Shown: one piece after another, positions 15,375 to 24,125 of the stretch
Numbering within the stretch: the first letter of the stretch is position 1
Layout of the letters: each line of letters opens with the position of its first letter
DNA from: Clostridia bacterium
GTDB lineage: Bacteria > Bacillota > Clostridia > Christensenellales > Aristaeellaceae
DNA: 64,000 nt
Assembly (NCBI GenBank): GCA_017431005.1
Contig: JAFRLY010000050.1
Location: 62,001 to 126,000 of the forward strand
Reading direction: 5' to 3'
The notes under the pieces: generated by a model
Database searches by the model: none
What the model was told of the DNA's origin: nothing
The model's input: only the letters and a program-made list of their open reading frames with translations
Position numbers and translations under genes: made by a program

Positions 15375-15403
15375 ATTATACATCGTGAATTCCTGTTTTG
15401 CAA
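15375..15403 (-). promoter_or_regulatory. Promoter of the second ABC operon
   Basis: TTGCAA (15398-15403) and TATAAT (15375-15380) on the minus strand with a 17-bp spacer; leader of about 90 bases. The gap 15278-15629 otherwise holds AT-rich DNA, an inverted repeat GTGATTT/AAATCAC (15520-15551, 18-base centre) and the terminator of the next operon. Confidence 0.75.
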
Positions 15404-15550
15404 CTCCCTTTATTGCGGAAAGACAGAGCCCTATATATTGATAATTTTTACAAGATACAGACCTCTCTGCCGGGCATTTTCAAAGGTTACTTCTTACAGG
15501 CACATATGATTTTGCGGACGTGATTTACAATTTGATCTGTTCTGAAATCA

Positions 15551-15590
15551 CAGAAAAAACAAAACAGCCGGAGCAGCTGCATGCTCCGGC
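15551..15590 (-). terminator. Terminator of the acid-sugar operon
   Basis: GCCGGAGC (15567-15574) and GCTCCGGC (15583-15590) with an 8-base loop; minus-strand tail TGTTTTGTTTTTTC. A typical intrinsic terminator after the RraA-like gene. Confidence 0.88.
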
Positions 15591-15629
15591 CGTTCTGCCA
15601 GAAGTATAAAACTATATGCTGGAATCTGA

Positions 15630-16511
15630 TCAGTTGCCGTCGGCCTTTTTTGCCGCCTCAAGCTCCTCTTCCCAGGTCAGATGGGCGTATTTCTCCGCAC
15701 GGGGATCCGAGGAGAACCAGGAGATGAAATCCTCCATCATGGGTGTTGTCCAGGGGCGGTCGATCTGGGCGGTGGTATAGGTGCCGCTCTTCAGACGGTC
15801 AAAACCGAAAATATCCCGGACATGGTTTTTTTCAGCTCTGACAACCACTGTCTCCGCCAGGTGCGCCGGAACGAAAATAACGCCGCTGATGGTTCCGAGC
15901 ACCACGTCGCCGGGCATGCAGATTGCCTGGCCGACGCGGCAGGGCATATTATACCCTGTCATGGAGCAGTTGCCGATGCCGGTGGGGTCGGTGCCACGGT
16001 AGAAAATCTGGAAATCGGGCATTTCCGCGATCTGCTGCAGATCCCGGACACCGCCCCAGATCACCGCGCCGCCGCGTTTGGTCCGGGTGCGGATCGCGGT
16101 GGACAGGTTGCCGCCTACATAGGTGCCCTCAAAAATCTTGTCAAAAAGATCCACGACCACCACGTCGTCCTCAACCAGGTTGTCGATGACCCACTGGTTG
16201 AAGAAGCCCTTGTGCCCCTCTTCCTTTGTTCCGATATCCATCAGCACCTGATCCAGATCCGGACGTTTCGGCACCATGACGACGGTAACCGCCCTTCCGA
16301 CGAGCACCGTGCCGGGAGAGGTCGCCCTGAAATTGCATTCCCAGTTGTTCCGGTAACCCCGGTCCCAGAGAGGACCCCAGGCTTCCTCGAAGGTGATTTC
16401 CCGCATCCGGCGCAGAATGTCCGCGCTGACCTTCGGGCGCCCGTCCGGGAGACGCTCCCCCTTCCATTCCGGCGTCAAGCGGATGATTGTATCGCGGTCA
16501 TTGAAGAACAT
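15630..16511 (-). CDS. RraA-family protein, probable acid-sugar aldolase/decarboxylase
   Basis: RraA-fold proteins include HMG/CHA aldolases and oxaloacetate decarboxylases as well as the RNase E inhibitor RraA (family knowledge). The 293-residue product has the fold's metal/substrate motif in GGAVIWGGVRDLQQI (GGxRD) near residues 150-165 and the DVVVVD strand before it. N- and C-terminal extensions make it longer than RraA itself (about 160 residues), as in the catabolic 'dimethylmenaquinone methyltransferase' type found in sugar-acid clusters. It is the last gene of the operon that starts with an enolase-superfamily dehydratase, which argues for cleavage of a 2-keto acid product (inference). 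An AGGAGG site precedes the ATG at 16511. Confidence 0.82.
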   Translation of the reverse strand: MFFNDRDTIIRLTPEWKGERLPDGRPKVSADILRRMREITFEEAWGPLWDRGYRNNWECNFRATSPGTVLVGRAVTVVMVPKRPDLDQVLMDIGTKEEGHKGFFNQWVIDNLVEDDVVVVDLFDKIFEGTYVGGNLSTAIRTRTKRGGAVIWGGVRDLQQIAEMPDFQIFYRGTDPTGIGNCSMTGYNMPCRVGQAICMPGDVVLGTISGVIFVPAHLAETVVVRAEKNHVRDIFGFDRLKSGTYTTAQIDRPWTTPMMEDFISWFSSDPRAEKYAHLTWEEELEAAKKADGN

Positions 16512-16555
16512 GCGTCTTCCTCCTTTTATATAATGTAACGACGGTTTACCCGCCT

Positions 16556-17323
16556 TCAGAATACCAGTGACTGGCCTGCGTCGATCCGGATGCAGTCACC
16601 TGTGATGCCGGAGGCTTCCGGACTGCACAGATACAGAATCATATGGCCGACCTCCTCCGGCAGCACCAGGCGCGAGGCGTGCCGCCCGGCAGGATTCATG
16701 ACCCCTTTCGGCCGGTAACTGTGGAAAGCAAAATCGCCGGTTTTGAACTCGATTTTACAGCCGCCAAGCGTCAGACAGTTAACGGTGATGCCGTCCCGGA
16801 GGAACTCCAGCGCGGCCTCCCGGGTCAGCATCCGGATGGCGCCCTTGGTCATGGCGTAGCCGGCGTCAAAGCAGGTGGGCCGCTTGCCGTGGACGCTGCC
16901 GATATTGATGATCCGGGGCTGCGGGCTGAGGCGGAGATAAGGATAAGCCTCCCGGATCATGCGCCAGTAGCCGCCGACGTTGATATTCCAGAGCCGGCGG
17001 ATCAGAGACAGATCGTATTCATCCACAAAGCGGTTGTACTGCATCGCGGCGTTGTTGACCAGAATGTCGAGCCGGCCCCAGCGCTCCATGACCGCGTCCA
17101 CCAGCATTCGGGCCTGTGCGGGATCCGATACGTCCGCCTGGACAATAAAAGCCTCGCCCCCGGCATCGCGCACGCAGCGCAGTGTTTCCTCCGCCATCTG
17201 CCGGTTGGTGTTGCAGTTGATCAGGCACCGGATGCCGGCGGAGCTGAGCACCCGTACGACGCCGGCGCCGATGCCCTTGCCGCTGCCGGTGACCAGCGCC
17301 ACTCTTTTCTCAGCTTTCTCCAA
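16556..17323 (-). CDS. SDR-family oxidoreductase
   Basis: NAD(P)-dependent short-chain dehydrogenase, 255 residues from a TTG codon at 17323. Cofactor loop TGSGKGIG, structural NNAAM, catalytic Ser in NIGSVHG and the Y-x-x-x-K pair in GYAMTKGAIRM are all present, so it should be active. I chose the TTG because GGGAGGG lies 8-12 bases before it and the product then starts just ahead of VALVTGSG; a longer in-frame form adds 23 Arg/Lys-rich residues with no homologous look. It overlaps the upstream gene by 14 bases. Substrate is probably a sugar acid or aldonate, given dehydratase and RraA neighbours (inference). Confidence 0.87.
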   Translation of the reverse strand: MEKAEKRVALVTGSGKGIGAGVVRVLSSAGIRCLINCNTNRQMAEETLRCVRDAGGEAFIVQADVSDPAQARMLVDAVMERWGRLDILVNNAAMQYNRFVDEYDLSLIRRLWNINVGGYWRMIREAYPYLRLSPQPRIINIGSVHGKRPTCFDAGYAMTKGAIRMLTREAALEFLRDGITVNCLTLGGCKIEFKTGDFAFHSYRPKGVMNPAGRHASRLVLPEEVGHMILYLCSPEASGITGDCIRIDAGQSLVF

Positions 17324-18059
17324 GAACGGTCCCTCCCTGCTTTTCCTGCTGCATCCGCCTCCGGATTTCCTGAAGCTGCTCTTCCGTGACACGTTCCCCG
17401 TAATACATGACCATGCCTCCGTCCGCCCGCAGATCGCTGCCGGCCAGGGGCGCCGCGCCGGGAGAAAGCAGGAAGGACAGAAGCGGATTCAGGGAACCGG
17501 GCGCCGGCATCCGCCGGTCAGGGTAGCGCAGATCCACTCCGTAATACAGATCGGAAAGGTCCGTCCGGGCATCGGGATCCGAAGCGGAAGGGCCGCGCTG
17601 GATGAAATAGCTGCGAACCCCCGCGGTGCCGTAATCCTGATTGACCTCCCGGGCCAGCATCTGTACGGCGCCGCATCCGATGCTGAACAGGAAACCGTGT
17701 CCGACGGGCTTTTCGGCATGGATACTGTTCAGATAGATCAGGCAGCCTTCGCGCTTTTCACGGAAAAGGGAACCGAACACCTTGGTGACGCACCAGGCTG
17801 ACAGCGGTCCCTCATCCCGGGCCCTGGCAAAGTCATCCTCCGTGGTTTCCAGCAGCGGGCTGAGGAACAGCGGGGGAGCGGGATGGATGACGCCGGCAAG
17901 AGTAGAAGCCGCAGTCCGGGCAAAGCCCGTAAGCGCCTTCTCATCCCAGAGCGGCACACCGTCCGGCACGGTCCGGACGTCATAGCCCTCCGCCGCCAGG
18001 AAATCCGCGGCGTCCTGTGCCTCCCGGGTCCGGAGATCCGTAATGATGATCGTTTTCAT
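17310..18059 (-). CDS. SDR-fold protein lacking catalytic residues
   Basis: A 249-residue Rossmann protein that aligns by eye with the SDR plan: MKTIIITDLRTREAQDAADFLAAEGYDV replaces the TGxxxGxG cofactor loop, IYLNSIHAEKP marks the catalytic Ser strand, and FLFSIGCGAVQMLAREV occupies the place of the YxxxK helix but has neither Tyr nor Lys. The C-terminal LAGSDLRADGGMVMY resembles the usual SDR end. It is therefore probably not a dehydrogenase by itself; a partner or structural subunit for the active SDR encoded next, or a divergent enzyme, are options. It begins 7 bases after the dehydratase stop and overlaps the next gene, so the four genes form one operon. Confidence 0.75.
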   Translation of the reverse strand: MKTIIITDLRTREAQDAADFLAAEGYDVRTVPDGVPLWDEKALTGFARTAASTLAGVIHPAPPLFLSPLLETTEDDFARARDEGPLSAWCVTKVFGSLFREKREGCLIYLNSIHAEKPVGHGFLFSIGCGAVQMLAREVNQDYGTAGVRSYFIQRGPSASDPDARTDLSDLYYGVDLRYPDRRMPAPGSLNPLLSFLLSPGAAPLAGSDLRADGGMVMYYGERVTEEQLQEIRRRMQQEKQGGTVLGES

Positions 18060-18066
18060 GGCCGTA

Positions 18067-19422
18067 TCAGCTCCAGGTTCTGTCATGGGAATAAACATCA
18101 TCCCAGCGGCTGGTTTCCGCCCACAGCTCCGGATAATCCGGATGCAGGTGCTCCTTCAGCACTTCGTCATTGTAGTCGTCCACACCCAGGCCCGGCGCGT
18201 CCGGAACGGTGATGAAGCCGTCCCTGACCAGCGGCTTTTCCTGGCCGACGGTGATATCGTTCCACCAGGGCACATCGACGGAATGGTTTTCCAGGACGTA
18301 GAAGTTTTCCGTGGCAGCGACGGAATGAACACAGGCCAGAGCGGAAACGGGGGTTTCCGCCATATGCACCGCCATGGCGACACCGTAGCGCTGGGCCAGA
18401 TCGCCGATCCGCTTGTTTTCAAGGATGCCGCCGCTGGACAGGATATCCGGATGGATGACGGAGACGGCCCGGCGCTCCAGCAGAGGCTCAAAGCCCTCGG
18501 CCAGATAAATATCCTCGCCGGTACAGATTGGTACGGTGGTGCTCTGACTCAGGCGGACATACTGATCGGTATACTGCCAGGGGATCATGTCCTCCGCCCA
18601 TGCGATATTATATTTTTCGAGCCTTCGGCAGAGCTTGATGCAGTCCTCGACACCGATATGCCCGAAATGATCGATGGCCAGGGGAATGTCATAGCCGATG
18701 ACGGAACGGACATCCGCCACATACTGCTCCAGCTGGTCAAAACCCTTTTCGGTCAGATGAATGCCCGTGAAGGGGTGGGGAATGTTTTCCCAGTCGTAGG
18801 CCCGGTTCCGCCAATACCGCTTTTCCTCCCGGGTCTTTGCCTGCGACGCGCGGCGGTGCGCTTCCTGGATCTCCTCCAGCATGCCGAGGGGCGCGTTGAG
18901 CGTGCCGGGCTCGCCGAAGAGCTCGCCCAGGCCCAGATCCATCTTCGCAAAGGTGAAGCCCTTCTCCATCCGGGCCTTCAGGGCTTTGCCCATATCGATG
19001 CCCGTGTGCTTGCCTTCCACGTCTGTGTCACAGTAGCAGCGGATCCGGTCCCGGTATTTTCCGCCGAGCATCTGATACACCGGAACGCCGTAAGCCTTGC
19101 CGGCCAGATCCCACAGGCCGACCTCCACGGCGCAGACGCCTCCGCCCTGCCGGGCGGGACCGCCGAACTGTCTGATTCTGCGAAACAGCTTTTCCACATT
19201 GCACGGGTTTTCCCCCAGAATGCGGCTTTTCAGCATTTCAGCGAAAACCCGGTTTCCGCCGTCCCGGACCTCGCTGAGGCCGACGATGCCCTGGTTGGTA
19301 TAGATCTTCATCAGGGTGCAGTGCATGGGGGCGCCTACGATATCCGTGAATCGGATATCCGTGATTTTCAGCTCGCTGGGATATGAATTCCTGTTGACTG
19401 AGGATGCAATAATCTCCGCCAT
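18067..19422 (-). CDS. Enolase-superfamily (MR/MLE) sugar acid dehydratase
   Basis: Mandelate racemase/muconate lactonizing enzyme family, 451 residues. N-terminal capping domain to about residue 130, then the barrel. Metal ligands look like D in PLAIDHFG, E in AWAEDMIP and E in CTGEDIY; the C-terminal base is H in AVHMAETP. This pattern fits acid-sugar dehydratases (galactonate, gluconate or related aldonates), which make 2-keto-3-deoxy acids (family knowledge); the exact substrate cannot be read from sequence. An insertion around residues 165-215, rich in Arg and Glu, is noticeable. AAGGAG precedes the ATG. First gene of the dehydratase-SDR-SDR-RraA operon next to pectin genes, so a galacturonate-derived acid is a sensible candidate. 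Confidence 0.88.
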   Translation of the reverse strand: MAEIIASSVNRNSYPSELKITDIRFTDIVGAPMHCTLMKIYTNQGIVGLSEVRDGGNRVFAEMLKSRILGENPCNVEKLFRRIRQFGGPARQGGGVCAVEVGLWDLAGKAYGVPVYQMLGGKYRDRIRCYCDTDVEGKHTGIDMGKALKARMEKGFTFAKMDLGLGELFGEPGTLNAPLGMLEEIQEAHRRASQAKTREEKRYWRNRAYDWENIPHPFTGIHLTEKGFDQLEQYVADVRSVIGYDIPLAIDHFGHIGVEDCIKLCRRLEKYNIAWAEDMIPWQYTDQYVRLSQSTTVPICTGEDIYLAEGFEPLLERRAVSVIHPDILSSGGILENKRIGDLAQRYGVAMAVHMAETPVSALACVHSVAATENFYVLENHSVDVPWWNDITVGQEKPLVRDGFITVPDAPGLGVDDYNDEVLKEHLHPDYPELWAETSRWDDVYSHDRTWS

Positions 19423-19480
19423 AAGCTAACTCCTTTTTCCTGAAAGATATGAAGTTGAAACGCCAGACCGATTTTGCTAC

Positions 19481-19509
19481 ATCATACACTTTTCACTTGC
19501 AAAAAGTAA
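19481..19509 (-). promoter_or_regulatory. Probable promoter of the acid-sugar operon
   Basis: Minus-strand TATGAT (19481-19486) with only a weak -35 (TTACTT at 17 bp). The spacer contains ACTTTT and AAAAGT arms 8 bases apart, a possible regulator site. The rest of 19510-19658 shows no gene. Confidence 0.45.
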
Positions 19510-19658
19510 ACACATAACGATGCCGGAATTCGGATAAAAGGACGGCTCTGTGGGAAAATCCGTACTTTTCCGGAAAAAGGACAGAAAATCAACAGAGAAC
19601 GTTCGCGGACATTGCAAAAAGACACAACTGCCTGTACAATGCGGACTGATTCCTTTCA

Positions 19659-19922
19659 TTGAAATACGCTGACCGGGAGGAAAAGGAAGTCAGCTTCACG
19701 CTGGACAGGAGGGCATTTGCCGGTCGGAACACGGAGACCGGAGACTGGTATGCCGAGACCGGGGATTTCCGGATTGAGACCGGCAGTTTCTCCCGGGACA
19801 TCCGGCTTTCAGAAACGGTGAGGATTCTTTCCGCGACGGTTCTGCCCGGGCACTGTGATATGAATGCCATCTTTATGGATCTGATGAAGGATTCGAGGGC
19901 TGTCAGGGAGCTTTCGGACTGA
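19659..19922 (+). pseudogene. C-terminal fragment of a GH3 beta-glucosidase
   Basis: The 87 open codons read VSFTLDRRAFAGRNTETGDW..., then GDFRIETGSFSRDIRL and FMDLMKDSRAVREL. This is the fibronectin type III-like C-terminal domain of GH3 beta-glucosidases (typically SFTLDKRAFAYYNTE...DWHVE..GSSSRDIRL) and the short tail that follows it. The catalytic two-thirds of the protein are missing: a stop codon lies in frame at 19647-19649 and no GH3 sequence is found upstream. There is no convincing RBS. It is a relic of a lost gene, possibly removed when the acid-sugar operon was inserted. Confidence 0.75.
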
Positions 19923-19979
19923 GCTGCATATTTCAGAAAAAAACCGGGGCTGTCAGCATGGCCGGAAGTACGGACAAGC

Positions 19980-20008
19980 TTGACAGCACCGGGCTTTCTT
20001 ATTACAAT
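19980..20008 (+). promoter_or_regulatory. Promoter of the Ig-like membrane protein gene
   Basis: TTGACA (19980-19985), 17-bp spacer, TACAAT (20003-20008): near consensus. Leader of about 90 bases with two hairpins. Confidence 0.82.
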
Positions 20009-20044
20009 ATACTGGATGATTTGTATCCATACCTTTGAATGTGC

Positions 20045-20094
20045 CCGGCGGAATCCGCCGGCCGAGGAAGGGGGAAGGAGCTCCCGGGAGCTCC
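20045..20094 (+). promoter_or_regulatory. Two GC-rich palindromes in the 5' leader, second one sequesters the Shine-Dalgarno
   Basis: CCGGCGGAATCCGCCGG (20045-20061) and GGAGCTCCCGGGAGCTCC (20077-20094) are perfect palindromes. The only GGAG motifs upstream of the ATG at 20104 lie inside the second one, so folding would hide the ribosome binding site. Confidence 0.6.
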
Positions 20095-20103
20095 GATATT
20101 ACC

Positions 20104-21996
20104 ATGAATAAAAAACGTGTTTTCCTGACAGCGCTGCTGGTCTTTCTGATCGCGCTGCTTACGGCTGCCGCCGCTGCCGCGGCGGGGGATGATCCGCTGA
20201 AGGTTTCCATGGAGCTGAGCAACAACAAGTTCAGCGCGCCGGAAACCATCAATGTGTCCATCAGCATCAGCAATGTGAGCGATGAGAAGATGCCCAGCGA
20301 GGTCACGCTGTACTATCCCAGCGGCAAGCAGGTGGAGGAGTTCGGCGCGCCTGTTCTGGAAAGCGGCGTGGCCAAGTCCTGGTCCGGCACCTGGGCAGTG
20401 ACGCAGGAGGAGCTGGAAGCCGGGAAGATTACGTTCAAGATCAAGTACATGGTCTATGATGAAAACAACGAGCTGAAGCCCAAGACCAAGAACTTCTCCA
20501 AGAAAATCATCTTCACCGGCGGCGAGCCTGTGCTGAGCGTGAACCGGACGATCACGCCCATGACGGCCCAGAAGGGGCAGGAAATCACCGTAACCTACGA
20601 AATCGCCAATACCGGCGACTCTGATGTTTCCGGCGTGACGATCAAGGAGAATTCCGGCATTTCCACCAAGAGCGGGACGATTGAAGCCATTCCGGCCGGA
20701 GAGACAGGGAAATATGCCTTTACGGCCACCATGGGAACCAAGGATCTGACCAGCGCGGCCACCATCACCTATAAAGCCGGCGGCAAATCCTACACCAGCC
20801 GTGTGGACGCAGCCACGATCAAATACGGCCAGGTGAAGCTGAGCGCGAACCTGAAGGCGGATAAAAAGGGCGGCGCTCCCGGGGACACCGTGAAGCTGAC
20901 GCTGACGCTGAAGAATACCGGCACTGTTGACTTCACGGACGTGACGGTGACGGATCCCGCACTGGGTACGGTGTTCGAGGGCGTAACGGTTCCCAAGGGG
21001 GAATCAGTGACCCTGGACAGGGAACTGACCATTACGGAAAGCCAGGAGCTGCAGTTCACCGTGACCGGCGTGAATGAAACCGGCGAGCCCGTGGAGACTG
21101 CAACCGGAAAGGTCAGCGTGATCGCGACCGATCCGACACAGCAGATTGCCCTGAGCGTGGAGGCGGAAGCGGACAGGAGCCAGGTGTACAAGATTCCGGG
21201 GACGGTGAAGTTCACCATCCGGGTGCACAATGAAAGCGCCGTGGACGTCAAGGACATCAGTATCCGCGCGGTGAATACGGTTGTATACACCTTCGACAAT
21301 ATTCCGGCCGGCGAAACCCGGTCCGTATCCAGGGATATGGATATCAGCATGCCGGGTACCTTCCAGTTTGCGGCTACCGTCAGGGATCAGCTGGATCAGA
21401 CGCTCCGGTTTGAGAGCAACCTGATTCCCGTCAGCTATGCCGAGCCGACACCGGTTCCCACGGAGGCGCCGCTGGTGACGCCGCCGAAGCCCGCCACAGA
21501 ACCGATACCCACGGATCTGAACGAGCCTGAATGGCTGGATCAGGTGGAAAATATCGCCGGCATAGCCCGCTGGGTCTTTGCGGGTCTGGCCGGCCTGCTC
21601 CTGCTGCTTCTGATCATCGGCGCCATCCGCCGGGGAAAGAGCCGCAGCCACAGCAGCAAGGCGATGGACCATCTGGAAGGCGCAACCTACCGGGATTACA
21701 GCCAGCAGCCCAAGCGGGGCCGCAGAAGCGTGGTTTACGGCCACTCCGGTGAGGATGAACCGGCTGAACCGGAAACGGATCCGAAGGAAAACACCGCTCA
21801 GGACGGGGAGCTGATGGCTGAGACGCTGAAGCGCCTGTATACAGAACCCGCGCCCGGGACAGAAGCAAAAGCGGAGAACGCTCCCGCAGCGGAGGCGCAG
21901 GCTTCCGAAGCGGCGCAGGCTGAGCCCGCAGCACCGGCGGAAACAAAGCCGGAGAATGCCGGGGAAGCGGCGCACCGGCGCAGGAGCAGAAAGTAA
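20104..21996 (+). CDS. Membrane-anchored protein with repeated Ig-like (CARDB/DUF11-type) domains
   Basis: 630 residues, function not known. Signal peptide MNKKRVFLTALLVFLIALLT, then about four beta-sandwich repeats of some 100-120 residues (starts near LKVSMELSNNKFSAPETINV, PVLSVNRTITPMTAQKGQEI, VKLSANLKADKKGGAPGDTV and IALSVEAEADRSQVYKIPGT), each with the alternating pattern of COG1361/CARDB domains. A Pro/Thr linker, one transmembrane helix (about residues 508-530) and a cytoplasmic tail of about 100 residues rich in Ala, Glu and Pro follow. The tail could bind a partner. I set the start at 20104 because of the signal peptide. It is followed after 36 bases by the GH3 gene and is probably cotranscribed with it. 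Confidence 0.8.
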   Translation: MNKKRVFLTALLVFLIALLTAAAAAAAGDDPLKVSMELSNNKFSAPETINVSISISNVSDEKMPSEVTLYYPSGKQVEEFGAPVLESGVAKSWSGTWAVTQEELEAGKITFKIKYMVYDENNELKPKTKNFSKKIIFTGGEPVLSVNRTITPMTAQKGQEITVTYEIANTGDSDVSGVTIKENSGISTKSGTIEAIPAGETGKYAFTATMGTKDLTSAATITYKAGGKSYTSRVDAATIKYGQVKLSANLKADKKGGAPGDTVKLTLTLKNTGTVDFTDVTVTDPALGTVFEGVTVPKGESVTLDRELTITESQELQFTVTGVNETGEPVETATGKVSVIATDPTQQIALSVEAEADRSQVYKIPGTVKFTIRVHNESAVDVKDISIRAVNTVVYTFDNIPAGETRSVSRDMDISMPGTFQFAATVRDQLDQTLRFESNLIPVSYAEPTPVPTEAPLVTPPKPATEPIPTDLNEPEWLDQVENIAGIARWVFAGLAGLLLLLLIIGAIRRGKSRSHSSKAMDHLEGATYRDYSQQPKRGRRSVVYGHSGEDEPAEPETDPKENTAQDGELMAETLKRLYTEPAPGTEAKAENAPAAEAQASEAAQAEPAAPAETKPENAGEAAHRRRSRK

Positions 21997-22032
21997 TCAG
22001 GACAGAGAATACGGGATGCAGGAGGCACCACT

Positions 22033-24108
22033 ATGAGGGACAGATCGGAAGCGGCCTGCCTGGCAAAAGCGCTTGTGGCGCAGATGACACTGGAAGAAAA
22101 GGCTTCTCAGCTGAAGTATGACGCACCGGCTGTTCCGCGGCTGGGCATTCCGGCCTACAACTGGTGGAATGAAGTTCTGCATGGCGTTGCCAGAGCCGGC
22201 ACCGCCACCGTATTCCCCCAGGCCATCGGACTGGCGGCCATGTTTGATGAAAACATGCAGGAGGAAATTGCCGATGTGATTTCCGACGAAGCCAGGGCAA
22301 AGTACAACGGCCAGAGCCGCCACGGCGACCGGGATATCTATAAGGGACTGACGGTCTGGAGCCCGAACATCAATATCTTCCGGGATCCCCGCTGGGGCCG
22401 CGGACATGAGACCTACGGAGAGGATCCCTATCTGACGAGCCGCCTGGGAATCCGGTTCATCCGGGGACTTCAGGGGCATGGAAAATATCTGAAGACAGCG
22501 GCATGCAGCAAACACTTCGCCGTGCATTCCGGACCGGAAGCGCTGCGTCATCACTTTGACGCCAAGGCATCCTCGAAGGATATGGAGGAGACCTACCTTC
22601 CGGCTTTTGAAGCGACAGTGAAGGAAGCGGAAGTGGAGTCCGTGATGGGCGCCTACAACCGGGTGAACGGGGAACCTGCCTGCGGATCCCGGACGCTGCT
22701 GAAGGAAACCCTGCGGGAAAAGTGGGGCTTCCGGGGGCATGTGGTAAGCGACTGCTGGGCTATTGCGGACTTCCACAAGCACCATATGGTGACGGGCACG
22801 CCACAGGAAAGCGCTGCCCTGGCCATGGCTGCCGGCTGCGATCTGAACTGCGGCAACACCTATCTGTATCTGCTTCAGGCAGTGCAGGACGGGCTGGTGA
22901 CGGAGGAACAGATTACCACAGCCTGCGTACGCCTGTTTACAACCCGGTACATGCTGGGTCTGTTTGATGAAAAGTGTGAGTACAACACGATTCCGGTAAC
23001 GGAAAACGATACGGACGCTCACGCGGCGCTGGCGCTGAAAGCGGCGGAAAAGAGCATGGTGCTGCTGGAGAACGACGGGGTGCTGCCGCTGAACCCGCAG
23101 GAAATCAAAACCGTTGCGGTGATCGGGCCGAACGCGGACAGCATTCCGGCGCTGGAGGGCAATTACAACGGCACCAGCAGCCGCTACGTCACCTTCCTGG
23201 AGGGAATCCGCCGGTATGCGGAGGCTCACGGGATCCGCGTGCTGTACAGCCTGGGCTGCCACCTGTTCAAGGACCGGACCTCCGGCCTGGCGCAGGCGGA
23301 TGACCGGCTGGCGGAGGCTGCGATGTACGCGGAAGCGGCGGACGTCACCATCGCCTGTGTCGGCCTGGATGCCGGCCTGGAGGGCGAGGAGGGGGACACC
23401 GGGAACGAGTATTTCAGCGGTGACAAAAAGGATCTGCTGATTCCGGAGCCGCAGCGGAAGCTGCTGGACACCCTGGAAAAGAGCGCGAAGAAGCTGGTCA
23501 CGGTCATTGCTGCCGGATCTTCCCTGAATGTGCCCCAGGGAAACGCGAAGCTGTTTGCCTGGTATCCCGGGCAGGCGGGAGGAACAGCCCTTGCCCGGAT
23601 TCTGTTCGGCGAGGTCTGCCCGAGTGGACATCTGCCGCTGACCTTCTACCGGGATGTCAGCGATCTGCCGGATTTTGAAAACTATGATATGGAGAACCGG
23701 ACCTACCGCTATTTCCGCGGAGAGCCGCTTTATCCCTTCGGCTACGGCCTGAGCTATACCCGGTTCAGCGTGAAAAATGCCGCGCTGAACGGCGGAGAGG
23801 ATCAGGAGAGCATTTCCGTGGACGTCACGAATGAGGGTGACCGGGAAGGCGACGCGGTGATTCAGGTATACGCGGAAAGCGGAAGCGCTTACGCGCCGCT
23901 GCATCCGAGGCTGTGCGGCTTCAGCAGGGTGACGCTGGCCGCCGGGGAAACCCGCCGGGTGGACGTGCCGCTGGACAGGCTGACCCGGACGGTGGTCAAT
24001 GACCGGGGAGAACGGGTGCCGGCAGGTCCCGTGACCTTCCATGTGGGCCTGAACCAGCCGGATCCGCTCAGCGTCAGGCTGACGGGCCAGAAGCCGGTTG
24101 TGCTGTAA
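22033..24108 (+). CDS. GH3 glycoside hydrolase (xylosidase/glucosidase type), intracellular
   Basis: Retaining exo-glycosidase of 691 residues. Motifs: PAYNWWNEVLHGVARAG near residue 40, typical of GH3 beta-xylosidases; SKHFAVHSGP; catalytic nucleophile D240 in VVSDCWAI; second (alpha/beta sandwich) domain with the acid/base region around GDTGNEYFSG; C-terminal fibronectin type III-like domain from GLSYTRFSV. No signal peptide, so it cleaves imported oligosaccharides. GCAGGAGG precedes the ATG. It follows the Ig-like membrane protein gene and ends in a terminator. Activity could be beta-xylosidase, beta-glucosidase or arabinosidase; the NWWNEVLHG motif favours xylosidase. Confidence 0.92.
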   Translation: MRDRSEAACLAKALVAQMTLEEKASQLKYDAPAVPRLGIPAYNWWNEVLHGVARAGTATVFPQAIGLAAMFDENMQEEIADVISDEARAKYNGQSRHGDRDIYKGLTVWSPNINIFRDPRWGRGHETYGEDPYLTSRLGIRFIRGLQGHGKYLKTAACSKHFAVHSGPEALRHHFDAKASSKDMEETYLPAFEATVKEAEVESVMGAYNRVNGEPACGSRTLLKETLREKWGFRGHVVSDCWAIADFHKHHMVTGTPQESAALAMAAGCDLNCGNTYLYLLQAVQDGLVTEEQITTACVRLFTTRYMLGLFDEKCEYNTIPVTENDTDAHAALALKAAEKSMVLLENDGVLPLNPQEIKTVAVIGPNADSIPALEGNYNGTSSRYVTFLEGIRRYAEAHGIRVLYSLGCHLFKDRTSGLAQADDRLAEAAMYAEAADVTIACVGLDAGLEGEEGDTGNEYFSGDKKDLLIPEPQRKLLDTLEKSAKKLVTVIAAGSSLNVPQGNAKLFAWYPGQAGGTALARILFGEVCPSGHLPLTFYRDVSDLPDFENYDMENRTYRYFRGEPLYPFGYGLSYTRFSVKNAALNGGEDQESISVDVTNEGDREGDAVIQVYAESGSAYAPLHPRLCGFSRVTLAAGETRRVDVPLDRLTRTVVNDRGERVPAGPVTFHVGLNQPDPLSVRLTGQKPVVL

Positions 24109-24125
24109 AAACAATGCTGAAAGAT

